49,633 nucleotides of DNA, taken from the NCBI GenBank assembly GCA_003478935.1, contig QUFP01000034.1, forward strand, positions 1 to 49,633, given 5' to 3'. The notes beneath the pieces are model-generated. The model did not search any database, was not told where the DNA came from, and was given only the letters and a program-made list of their open reading frames with translations. This document shows, piece by piece, positions 15,961 to 25,473 of this stretch; positions within the stretch are counted from its first letter, which is position 1; each line of letters begins with the position of its first letter. This stretch comes from Firmicutes bacterium AF25-13AC (GTDB lineage Bacteria > Bacillota > Clostridia > Lachnospirales > Lachnospiraceae). Position numbers and translations under genes: made by a program.

Positions 15961-16009
15961 ACATTCAGTAAAATATTTTTACTATATTTTAAATAAAAGA
16001 AGAAAGGTG

Positions 16010-16291
16010 ATGTATACAACTGTGGCAAATGATTTCATATTAGTAGAGCGAAAAATTTTATATAATGATTCTTTAAATTGCAGAGAAAAAATTGCATTAA
16101 TAATTCTCTTAGATACTGATAATGGAAACATTAGCTACGAACATTTAGCCCAAAAAATGGGCGTTACAAAACCAACCGCAATTACAACAATAAAAAGTCT
16201 CAAAGAAAAAGGACTTTTAAAATGTAATTTAAAACAAAATAGAAAAGAAAATGGGAGGACAATCACAAACCAATATTTTGTGACGATTTAA
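16010..16291 (+). CDS. Small winged-helix protein, module 2
   Basis: A 93-residue protein from ATG 16010 (GAAAGG upstream); a longer frame reaching back to 15671 runs through the repeats and promoter and is not credible. LNCREKIALIILLDTDNGNISYEHLAQKMGVTKPTAITTIKSLKEKGLL (about 22-70) is a helix-turn-helix of the same type as in the Rep-like proteins, but shorter and without the C-terminal domain. Its stop is one base before the ATG of the next gene, so the two are translated together. It may be an autoregulator or an accessory repeat-binding subunit; this is inference. Confidence 0.75.
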   Translation: MYTTVANDFILVERKILYNDSLNCREKIALIILLDTDNGNISYEHLAQKMGVTKPTAITTIKSLKEKGLLKCNLKQNRKENGRTITNQYFVTI

Positions 16292-16292
16292 T

Positions 16293-17792
16293 ATGGACAT
16301 ATTGTATAGCAAAAATGTCCGGTCATTTACCATGTTGCATACCGATTTTTTGGATTGTGAAATGCTCAATTCAAATGAAAAAATTTTGCTGGCTATTCTG
16401 ATGCGTTATGATAGCTATGGAAAGAATAATCCACCAACAACTTTCCCTAGTTTTGCTGGGCTGGCAAGAAAATCTGGTCTTGCAGAAAAAGTTGTTAAAA
16501 TCACATTGAAAGCATTAGAAGAAAAACAGCTTATTTGTAAGCAAGCTCGCTATCGCAATGGCAGTCGAGCCCGAGCAGCAAATTTTTATATGATACAAGA
16601 TAATCCTTTGCTTTGGAAATCATCGAAAGCTGATTCAAGTAATACAAGCAATATTGATACTTTTGGTGATACAATTCAAGAGACAATTGAATTACTCCAC
16701 TTTGCTGGATACAAGGTAATGAAACCGGTTAATAAGGAAACTTCTTTTTCCGATGTTGGCGCATCAGAAAAAGGCGAATTTGTTTCCGCGAATAATGTAA
16801 ATTTTGTAGTAAAAAAAGGTGTTAGACCTTTTACGATTATCTATAATGATTTTTTGGATTTTGAAGGACTTCGTTCAAAAGAAAAGCTTGTACTAATTTT
16901 GCTGATGCGCTATGGCGCTGCTCGTAAAAACGGTACTGCATTTCCAAGTATTGAAACACTAGCAAGAAAAACGGGCATGTCAGAACGCAGCGTTCAGTAT
17001 ACTTTAAAGAAACTGATCGAAAAAAAATTACTTATCAAACAAGCACGTTTTTCAAAAGGCAAAGGACAGATAAGCAATACCTATATTATTTATGATAGCC
17101 CTGATCTGTGGAAAGCCAAAGATTCTAAACTTCTTCCAGAAACCTTCAGCCAAAGTGAAGTTTCAGCCATTGCAGAGACAATACATTCTCTTGGATACAC
17201 AGTTGAAAAACAGGCAACGCGAGAAAACATTCTGATTAAAGATTCGAATAAAAAGAAAGCGTCCTTTTCCGATGTTGGCGCATCAGAAAAAGACGAATCG
17301 CTTTCCGTAAATAATGTAAATTTTATAGATGTTTCATCTATAAGTGATGATACATCATCAGAATTAAAAAGTCAAGCCCAAATATCGAAACTATCTAGTG
17401 ACTCTAATGAGAAATTGGAACGATATTCAAAGGATTTTTTATATCGACATTTTGATTTCGAGAGTGTATACATAATAGCATCGCAGCAAAGGATTCGTTC
17501 CGATGCTGTTGATTCGATTTTTGCAATTTTATATGACCTTTTAAACAGCCATACCACTACGATTATGATTGGAAAAGAGCAAAAGTCAACCGATATCGTA
17601 ATCAGTAAATTACTCAAATTAGATAGCTGGGACATTCTTTATGTTATCGAAAAATATACTTCTCAAATCACGGAAATCTACAGTCCATTAAGTTGGATTC
17701 GGACTGCTTTATACTTTGCGAGGGAAGAAAATAAATTGTCGATAATAAACCAAATTAATTATAATATGCCCAAACCATATTATGAAGGATAA
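16293..17792 (+). CDS. Rep-like protein with tandemly duplicated winged-helix unit, module 2
   Basis: A 499-residue protein. Residues 1-172 and 173-345 are two copies of one unit: winged helix (FLDCEMLNSNEKILLAILMR and FLDFEGLRSKEKLVLILLMR), a helix ending in GYKV/GYTV, and the tail SFSDVGASEK (151-160 and 324-333). The copies are exactly 173 codons apart. The C-terminal domain (about 380-480, with DIVISKLLKLDSWDILYVIEK and SPLSWIRTALY) matches that of the module 1 protein. The winged helices have diverged to roughly half identity while the tail is nearly identical at DNA level. There is no ribosome site before the start, consistent with coupling to the small gene upstream. I infer a replication-initiator relative able to contact two repeats at once; function unproven. 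The segment looks more AT-rich than neighbouring core genes. Confidence 0.75.
   Translation: MDILYSKNVRSFTMLHTDFLDCEMLNSNEKILLAILMRYDSYGKNNPPTTFPSFAGLARKSGLAEKVVKITLKALEEKQLICKQARYRNGSRARAANFYMIQDNPLLWKSSKADSSNTSNIDTFGDTIQETIELLHFAGYKVMKPVNKETSFSDVGASEKGEFVSANNVNFVVKKGVRPFTIIYNDFLDFEGLRSKEKLVLILLMRYGAARKNGTAFPSIETLARKTGMSERSVQYTLKKLIEKKLLIKQARFSKGKGQISNTYIIYDSPDLWKAKDSKLLPETFSQSEVSAIAETIHSLGYTVEKQATRENILIKDSNKKKASFSDVGASEKDESLSVNNVNFIDVSSISDDTSSELKSQAQISKLSSDSNEKLERYSKDFLYRHFDFESVYIIASQQRIRSDAVDSIFAILYDLLNSHTTTIMIGKEQKSTDIVISKLLKLDSWDILYVIEKYTSQITEIYSPLSWIRTALYFAREENKLSIINQINYNMPKPYYEG
16744..16773. repeat. Intragenic dyad element, copy 1
   Basis: CTTTTTC-c-GATG-ttggcg-CATC-a-GAAAAAG, an imperfect 30-bp inverted repeat inside the coding sequence, encoding the FSDVGASEK tail. 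The second copy lies 519 bp downstream. Confidence 0.7.
17263..17292. repeat. Intragenic dyad element, copy 2
   Basis: The same dyad with one change in the left arm (CCTTTTC), in the same reading frame as copy 1. Confidence 0.7.
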
Positions 17793-17876
17793 GAAAGCCA
17801 ACTTTCTCCATTTCTCCACTGCTCTTTCTATGATATAATTTTAGTATCATTCATATCACAATAGAAAGGCGTTATC

Positions 17877-19246
17877 ATGAGTTTTTCCTTCTCACAAAAG
17901 AAGCATTCCTCCGGTGCCCGGCTGATGACCGAAGGAAACATTGCCAAGCAGCTGATTCTATTTGCGCTTCCACTCCTTGTAGGAAATCTGTTTCAGCAGC
18001 TTTACAACACTGTTGACAGTATTGTTGTGGGCAATTATGTCAGCAAGACGGCACTCGCAGCAGTTGGCTCTACTGACTGCATTATCAACACCATAATAGG
18101 ATTTTTCTCTGGTTTATCCACTGGTGCAGGCGTTGTTATCTCCCACAATTTTGGAAGCCGCGATGACAAAGCACTTCATTGCACCGTACATACCACAATC
18201 GCACTGACACTTGTGCTTGCTGTCTTCTTTACGATTGCAGGACTATTTTTGTCACCATTTTTTCTTCGTTTAATGGATACACCAGAAGATGTTTTGCCTG
18301 AATCTTCCAGATATCTGACAATCTATTTTGCTGGTGTTTCTGGTCTTATGCTATACAACATGGGGGCTGGAATTTTACGCGCAGTCGGTGACTCTACACG
18401 CCCACTTTATATTTTGATTGTCTGTGCAGTCACAAATATTATTCTCGACCTCGTTTTTGTAATTGTTTTTCACATGGGCGTATCTGGTGTTGCCTATGCA
18501 ACAATCATTTCCCAGTGGATATCTGCAATTCTTGTGCTGTCCATTTTGACAAAAGAGACGAATGCTTACAAGCTTGTCTGGAAAGATCTTCGCATTGATA
18601 AAGCAACCACTTTGTCGATTCTTCGCATTGGTTTTCCGGCAGGACTTCAGATGGCTGTTACATCCTTCTCAAATGTATTTGTTCAGTCATACATCAACCA
18701 CTTTGGATCTTCCTGCATGGCAGGATGGACAACCTATGGAAAGCTCGATAAATTCTGTCTGCTTCCAATTCAGAGCGTCGGTCTTTCTGTCACTACCTTT
18801 GTCGGACAAAACCTAGGCGCTGGCAATATGAACCGCGCAAAAAAAGGCACTACCACTGCGCTTATTATCGCAATCGGTACTGCCATAATTTTGATGTTTC
18901 CAGTTCTTTTATTCGCACCTACCTGACATCCCTTTTCACACAGGATGAAGAGGTACTTGCCTTTGGTGTTCGTTTCATTCGTTTAATGATGCCATTTTAC
19001 ATTGCGATCTGCTTCAACCAAATATATGCCAATGCACTGCGCGGTGCAGGAAACTCCACCGCGCCAATGGTCATTATGATGGGAAGCTTTATTGTTTTTC
19101 GCCAGATTTATCTGTTTATCATATCAAAATGTTTTAACACCATTACATCTGTTGCCTTGGGATATCCATTGGGCTGGATTCTGTGTAGCGTACTTTTGTT
19201 CATTTATTATCACAAGGTTGGTTTGCACAGCAAGAAGAAAATTTGA
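17877..19246 (+). pseudogene. MATE family efflux transporter, frameshifted
   Basis: The two frames together give a protein of about 456 residues with twelve hydrophobic segments, typical for MATE antiporters that expel drugs or metabolites with Na+ or H+. The first part (349 residues) contains LVGNLFQQLYNTVDSIVVGNYV (about 35-56) and AGILRAVGDSTRPLYI; the rest resumes as YLTSLFTQDEEVLAFG and includes NALRGAGNSTAPMVIMMG. Loss of one base near 18918-18921 shifts the frame and gives TGA at 18924. Gene content on both sides is otherwise intact, so the shift is either a recent mutation or a sequence error. GAAAGG precedes the ATG. Confidence 0.85.
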
Positions 19247-19272
19247 TTTTGTTTTTTACACTATGTCCAAAC

Positions 19273-21886
19273 TTAGTGCTGATGTTTGATCAATCCAAAT
19301 GCCTTTGAGCATTCCATAATCACAACTGGAATAAAAATCAGTCCCAGCGCTTCTAAATACAGCTGTGGAGAAAGCGAAATCATTCCAAACGGAATGCGAA
19401 GCGGAGTAAACAACACTACAAGCACCAATCCAATTGAAAGAAGTGCTGCTTTGTTTAGCTTCTGATTGGTAAAGACTCCTATCTTAAAGAGCGAATGCTC
19501 TGATCGCATGTTGTAAGCTTGAATGACCTGAGACAGTGATAATACGGCAAATGCCATTGTCTGTCCTCCAGCAAGTTCTCCCGTTCCTTTCTCACCAATG
19601 ACAAAGGCAAGAAGCGCCAAAAGACCAAACATAAATCCCTGAAGAACAATTCTCACACCAAGCCCATGAGCGAATAATCCTTCGCTTTTGGGCTTTGGTT
19701 TTTGCTCCATTACTTCCGGCTCCACAGCCTCCATGCCAAGCGCAATCGCAGGAAGACTATCCGTCACCAGGTTGATCCACAAAAGCTGCATTGATAAAAG
19801 CGGTGTCTTATGCCACAGCATCATTGCGGTAAAGACGGTGACAACCTCTCCGATATTGGTTCCAAGAAGATAACCGACCACCTTTTTAATATTGGCATAG
19901 ATTCCACGGCCTTCTCTGACGGCATCCACGATTGTTGCAAAATTATCATCGGTCAGTGTCATATCAGCTGCTCCCTTTGCAACATCGGTTCCAGTGATGC
20001 CCATCGCACATCCAATATCAGCTGCCTTTAGTGCAGGTGCATCGTTGACACCATCTCCTGTCATCGCAACGACTTGACCCTTTCTCTGCCAAGACTTTAC
20101 AATTCGAATCTTATTTTCTGGCGAAACTCGTGCATAGACAGCAATGTGCTCTACTTGGCTATCAAGCTCTGAGTCTGTCATCGCATCTACTCGCACCAGT
20201 TAACGCTCTGTCGCCCTCTCTCATAATGCCAAGCTCTCTTGCAATTGCAGAGGCAGTCACCACATGGTCGCCTGTGATCATAACTGGCTTAATTCCCGCC
20301 TTGCGACACTCGGCCACTGCCACCTTTGCCTCTTCTCTTGGCGGGTCAATCATACCAACCAGTCCACAAAAATGAAGCTCACTCTCAATGGATGCCATTT
20401 CTTTCTCAGTCGGAATCGCATCAATTTCTTTGTAAGCAATAGCCAACACGCGAAGTGCACGCTCGCTCATCTGCTCCATCACACGGCGAGCAGTCTTTAA
20501 ATCGCCCGAAATGCAAAGAGGCTCCATCACATCAAAGCCACCCTTTACAATTGCAATCAGCTTTCCATCCATGCGACAGACAACGCTCATACACTTTCGA
20601 TCCGAGTCAAATGGTCGCTCTGCCAGACGCGGATACTTTTCAGAAAGCATTTCCTTTGTCATTCCATTTTTATAGGCGGCAAGTACAATTGCAGTCTCAG
20701 TCGGATCTCCGATATGCTGTTCCTTATCACCATCAAATACAACAGCACCATCACAGCAAAGTGTTCCCAGACGAAGAAGTGTCTTTACTTCCTCAGATGG
20801 CTTTGTTTCAAGCTTATTAGCCTGTGTTTCCCCATCAAGATATGTTTCTACCAAGGTCATTCGATTCTGTGTCAGCGTTCCCGTTTTATCTGAGCAAATG
20901 ACAGATGCACTTCCCAATGTCTCAACTGCCGGCAGACGACGAATAAGTGCATTTTTCTTAACCATTCTCTGTACACCGATTGACAATACAATTGTAACAA
21001 TTACAGGAAGTCCCTCTGGAATTGCAGATACAGCAAGTGATACAGATGTCATAAAGATTTCCATTACTTCAAGTCCGTTTGCAAGACCAACAACAAAGAT
21101 AATTGCACATGCTGCTAATGCCAAAATTCCAAGATATTTTCCGAGCTGCGCCAGGCGCTTTTGAAGAGGTGTCTGTCCATCATCGGCTCCTTCCAAAAGA
21201 TTGGCAATCTTTCCCATCTCAGTATCCATTCCAGTTGCTGTCACAACTGCCACAGCAGTTCCATATGTGATGCTGCAGCCTGAAAAAACCATGTTGCTTC
21301 TATCTCCTAGCGGTGCGTCTGCATTTGAACAGGCGCCTGCATCTTTTTCTGCCGGTACTGATTCACCTGTTAGCGCAGACTCTTCACTCTTTAAGCTGAC
21401 ACTTTGCAAAAGCCTTGCATCTGCCGGAACAAAATCACCTGCTTCTAAGCGTATGATATCACCTGGCACTAACTCTGATGCATCAATGATTGACTCTGCC
21501 TTGTCGCGAAGAACACGTGCATGTGGTGCCGACATATTTTTTAATGCTTCTAGTGCTTTCTCTGCACGACTTTCCTGCATAACACCCATTACGGCATTCA
21601 CAACCACTATAAGCAAAATCAGCAATGGTTCAAAAAAGCCTTCCGGATCACCTTCCACACATGCTACCACAAAAGAAATTGCCGCTGCTGCAAGTAATAT
21701 CAGAATCATTACATCTTTAAATTGCTCTGCAAATCTCTCCCAATTACTCTTTGATTTCTTTGCACGCAATCGATTCTCGCCATATTGCTCCCGGCGCTTT
21801 TTCACCTCCGATGACGAAAGTCCTGTTGCTTCCTGCACATTAAGTTCCTGTAAGACTTCTTGTTTTTCCTTATTATGATACGTCAT
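19273..21886 (-). pseudogene. P-type cation ATPase (P2, Ca2+/Mn2+), frameshifted
   Basis: The two frames form one P2-type ATPase of about 870 residues: actuator motif TGES, TM4 motif SAIPEGLPVIV, phosphorylation motif DKTGTLT, MITGDHVVTA, the hinge MTGDGVNDAPALKAADIG and TM6 WINLVTDSLPAIALG. PEGLP in TM4 and NxxxD in TM6 mark Ca2+- or Mn2+-type pumps. About two bases are missing near 20185-20195, where the family has GAELDAM; the upstream frame then ends at 20162 and the rest continues in another frame. The gene follows a yybP-ykoY riboswitch, which supports a role as Mn2+ exporter. AAGGAGGG precedes the ATG at 21886. Recent mutation or sequence error cannot be told apart here. Confidence 0.88.
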
Positions 21887-21956
21887 ACAAAACCCTCCTT
21901 CTGCCAGTTTTCTTTTTTATTTCAGAATCATTTTTTGCTTTCTATCGCTAACTATG

Positions 21957-22080
21957 CAAAAAGACCCATGTATGCCTTATTTATTAGAAAAGCACACATG
22001 AGTCTCATTCTTTAAGATTTGCCAGGCATATGCCGAGTCTGTTGACAAATCACGCAGTCCGCGAACTACTCCCTCACAAT
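21957..22080 (-). promoter_or_regulatory. yybP-ykoY (Mn2+) riboswitch with terminator
   Basis: On the minus strand the leader contains GAGGGAGTAG at its 5' end, then TGTCAACAGACTCGGC, and GAGACTCATG at the 3' end, the conserved blocks of the yybP-ykoY class as I remember them. The last block also forms the left arm of a terminator, GACTCATGTGTGC pairing with GCATACATGGGTC followed by TTTTT. Mn2+ binding would therefore be expected to stop terminator formation and turn on the P-type ATPase. The class is known upstream of metal-exporting P-type ATPases. Assigned from motifs by eye; no covariance model was run. Confidence 0.75.
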
Positions 22081-22132
22081 ATTCAATTGTTCAGAAAAAT
22101 GAAAGCAGTCTTTCTCCCACTCTGATAGTGTC

Positions 22133-22162
22133 ACTATACCACACCACGTCTAAAAAAGTCAA
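22133..22162 (-). promoter_or_regulatory. Promoter of the P-type ATPase transcript
   Basis: TTGACT (22157-22162), 18 bp, TATAGT (22133-22138) on the minus strand, giving a leader of about 240 bases that holds the riboswitch. The -35 box overlaps the end of the upstream esterase gene. Confidence 0.7.
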
Positions 22163-22908
22163 CCCTGATCTTCCAATAAAATCGGAAGAAAATAGCGAAG
22201 CTCACGAAACCACCAATACCAGTCGTGTGAAACATCGCTTCCCCAGAAATCACACCACGCATTAATTTTCTTTTCATCAAAAATACGTTTTAAATTGCGA
22301 AGCGTCTGTGCACCGTCATATTCCCAAGCACCCTGACCCACACAAAAAATCATTTTTTTCTGGTTATATAGCCTTATATATGGATGATCAGCCGGCATAT
22401 TTTCTAAAAAACGCTCTGGCGAGTTCTTATAAAGATTTTCATCACACCAGCCATGAAAAAAGTAATCACTGTTGTACACTCCAGAAAGCGCAAGCATTCC
22501 ACTAAACAATTCTGGTCTTCGAAGAAATGTAATTGCTGCATGATTTGCGCCAAGACTTGGGCCTGTTACAATTGGCAGCATATTTGATGTGTTTTTTTGC
22601 ATCAGAATCGGATACACTTCTTCAATAATATAATTATGATATTGCTCTTGTCTTGCTGAACGCCAAGAAAGAATACCATTTTCGCATGACCAGCTTTCTT
22701 TATCCACAGAATCCACTGTCACTATTTGAATGCGCCCCTGTTCAATAAAATCACTCAGATGGTAAATGATTCCAAAATCCTCATAATTGTGGCAATTTGA
22801 ATCCTGCGTTGGAAATCCCAGCACCGTAACTCCCGCGTGACCATAAATACATAGATGCATCTGCTTGTTAAGACATTTGCTATAATGTTCAATATACTCT
22901 TTTTTCAT
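22159..22908 (-). CDS. Alpha/beta-hydrolase fold esterase
   Basis: About 249 residues from ATG 22908, preceded by AAGGAG at 10 bases; a longer frame reaching into the kinase gene is less likely. The nucleophile elbow GPSLGANHA (GxSxG) lies about 124 residues in, and the C-terminal SHDWYWWFRELRYFLPILL supplies the histidine. It matches the putative esterase family that includes enterochelin-esterase-like and D-type esterases. There is no signal peptide, so it is cytoplasmic. It begins 7 bp after the stop of the hybrid kinase, in an apparent operon with it, but the substrate and any link to the sensor are unknown. Confidence 0.78.
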   Translation of the reverse strand: MKKEYIEHYSKCLNKQMHLCIYGHAGVTVLGFPTQDSNCHNYEDFGIIYHLSDFIEQGRIQIVTVDSVDKESWSCENGILSWRSARQEQYHNYIIEEVYPILMQKNTSNMLPIVTGPSLGANHAAITFLRRPELFSGMLALSGVYNSDYFFHGWCDENLYKNSPERFLENMPADHPYIRLYNQKKMIFCVGQGAWEYDGAQTLRNLKRIFDEKKINAWCDFWGSDVSHDWYWWFRELRYFLPILLEDQG

Positions 22909-22915
22909 TTTTTCA

Positions 22916-25473
22916 TTACTCCTTTGCCATGGTGTCTTCGTCACCATTCTGTCCAAAAATCCTGTCCAGATTTTGCAAAATCACATTCACATCAATCGGC
23001 TTTGCAATATGGCCATTCATTCCAGCCTTAATTGCTTTCTTTCGATCTTCATCAAAAGCATTTGCCGTCATCGCAATAATCGGAATATTTGCTTTTTTAG
23101 AATCATTTAATGTGCGAATTTCTCTTGTCGCAGTATATCCATCCATCTTTGGCATCTGAATGTCCATAAAGATCAGGTCATATTGATTTCCTGCCTCAGA
23201 TGATATAATTTCAACTGCTTCCATGCCATCAGCTGCACAGTCCACCTTCATTCCTAAAGATTTCAAAATCTCTGTTGCAATCTCTCTGTTTAGCTCATTA
23301 TCCTCAACAAGAAGTACTTTTTTTCCTGAATAATCCAAATGTTTTTTTCTGCTTTTGGGCAAGAAGATTGTTTGTCCTGCACTGTCTTGTTTGCAAGCTC
23401 ACATTCAAGTGTCACTATAAATTCAGATCCTTCACCTTGTTTGCTTGTTAAGTGTATCGTTCCACCCATCAGATCAACAATATTTTTTGTGATAGCCATT
23501 CCAAGACCAGTTCCAGTGATTCCACTCTCAGTAACTGTACGTTCCCTTGCGAATGAATCAAACACATGCTCCTGAAACTCTTTCGACATACCGATTCCGT
23601 TATCTTTGATACAAAACGAATATACTGCATATCCTGCCTTTTGAGAAGCCTTTTCTTTTACAAGAATATGTATAGTTCCTCCAACAGGTGTAAACTTAAC
23701 AGCATTACTTATTATATTCAAAAGAACCTACTTCAAACGAAGCTTATCTGTAATGATATCCTTGTGAACAACCTCCTGCATCTTTATCAAAAGTTTCTGC
23801 TGTTTTGCATGTACACTCTCCAATATAATCGTTTTTAGATCTTCAAGAACATCCGGAAGATGTACATTAGTCTTTTCTATTTTAACACTTCCACTCTCGA
23901 TTCTGCTCATATCAAGCACATCATTGATCAGACTAAGAAGATGCTTACCAGATTTACTAATTTTTTCAAGATAATTTCTTATGATTTCGCGGTCATCAAG
24001 ATGCTCTGCTGCCAGTGATGTAAATCCGATAATTGCATTCATTGGTGTTCGGATATCATGAGACATATTATTTAAAAAAGCTGTTTTTGCACGATTCGCA
24101 TGCTCTGCAGATGACAGTGCATTTCTAAGAATGCGATCTTGCTCTAACTCATGCTCTTTTTCCTCTGTGACATCACTAATTGCTAGTAAAACAGTGGACA
24201 AATTGCCTTTTTCATCATATTTTTGCGGTACAATCATAGAGCGTATCCAAGCTCCCTTTATTGTTTGGCTGATACATGAAAGAGAATCATGTTCCTTCAA
24301 ACGACTCTCCATAGTACTTATATCAGAAAAAGCTATATAATTTTTTTGAAATGACGGTGCTATCATATTTTCTATATATTCCTTTTGAAATGCATTTGAC
24401 AAATCTTCTTTTCTAAGATTATGACCTACACCATCGGAAAACTTTATCACCTCTAACATGTTCTTCTTTATGTTAATAAGTAATATAATTGAATATGCCT
24501 GTCCGAGCGCATTGATAATCTGAAGACGCTTTTGCTCACGCATAATGCTCTCCTGCTCCATATGAATCCTGACTGTTCGAAACAATGTAAAAATCACAAT
24601 TGCAATCAATATATATGACAGACATACAACATTTCGCATCGTAAACACCTGCATAGCCGGAAAAAATACATATATATCATAATCCCTGATTTTTTCTTTT
24701 CTTCCATACCAGCTGCTGCCTGCTGAATCAAGCCTGACAATATGGTCTTTACTCTCATGAAAAGTATTTTGATACATTTCATTACATTTTTCAATCGACA
24801 AGCCTAACAATTTTGACTCATTGGTGCTCACCACTTTCGTTCCATCACTAATTACAACGCTGCCATCCATCTTAAATGGAAAATCTGCAAACACTGTTTC
24901 CATAGCAAGATCACCGTTTTTTTCATTCACCTCTTCCTTTTTCGCATATGTAATCAAAACTCCTGAAGCGTCCTGTCTTGCCACTGCTGCAAAGTCATAT
25001 ATATTTCCTTCATTGCGTAATCTGGTCATATATGTTTTTGAAGGTGATTCTAAAATATCCCTTACATACTTGCTATCAATCAATTTCTTCCACAGTGACA
25101 TTGCATCATAATCCTGTGTTGTCTGTATTGATACATTCAGCTTTTCATCAAGCACCAAAACACCAGTCAAACGCTGTTGCTTTGCATAATTATCCATATC
25201 TTGTGCCGTAAAATTGTGCTCTGCGTCAAGTACGCGACTTAGCTCCTCCGACTTATCAAGCAAACGCACAAGACTTTTCACTCTATCATTTGCATTATAA
25301 ATCTCATATCGATTTATACATGATTTTACAAAAGATATCGTCTCATCAAGCGTATCATTTAATTTTGCTATATCACTTGCATTAATAAAACAAAAGCAGC
25401 TAATCCCAAGCAAAATCAAAACAATCGGCATAAAAAAACAACTTGATAATCTTTTTTTACTTTTCATACGCAT
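22916..25473 (-). pseudogene. Hybrid sensor histidine kinase, interrupted by a stop and a frameshift
   Basis: The reconstructed protein of about 850 residues has an N-terminal membrane segment, an extracytoplasmic region (about 35-285), a second membrane helix (about 286-305), a PAS-like region, the H-box NNMSHDIRTPMNAIIGFT (about 485-500), the ATPase N-box NIISNAVKFTPVGG, a GTGLGMAITKNIVDLMGG lid, and a receiver domain with DLIFMDIQMPKMDG. Two defects are visible: TAG at 23728-23730 where the family has Gln (CAG to TAG), and one A missing from a run of seven A near 23345, just before the receiver. The ORF overlaps the upstream binding-protein gene by 17 bp. If real, the protein is dead; the frameshift alone could be a homopolymer error. 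Confidence 0.82.

Noticed and set aside
15671..16009. N-terminal extension of the small winged-helix protein
   Set aside because: The frame crosses the 22-bp repeats and the TTGTTT-TATACT promoter; the ATG at 16010 has a ribosome site and gives a normal winged-helix start.
7877..17792. An intact integrated plasmid or ICE spanning both Rep-like modules
   Set aside because: The genes between the modules (NSS transporter, LD-carboxypeptidase, hcp, GNAT) are ordinary chromosomal genes, and no integrase, relaxase, partition genes or attachment repeats were seen.
23728..23730. TAG in the kinase gene as a recoded (pyrrolysine) codon
   Set aside because: The family has Gln at this place, one C-to-T change explains it, the gene also has a frameshift, and no pyrrolysine context is visible.
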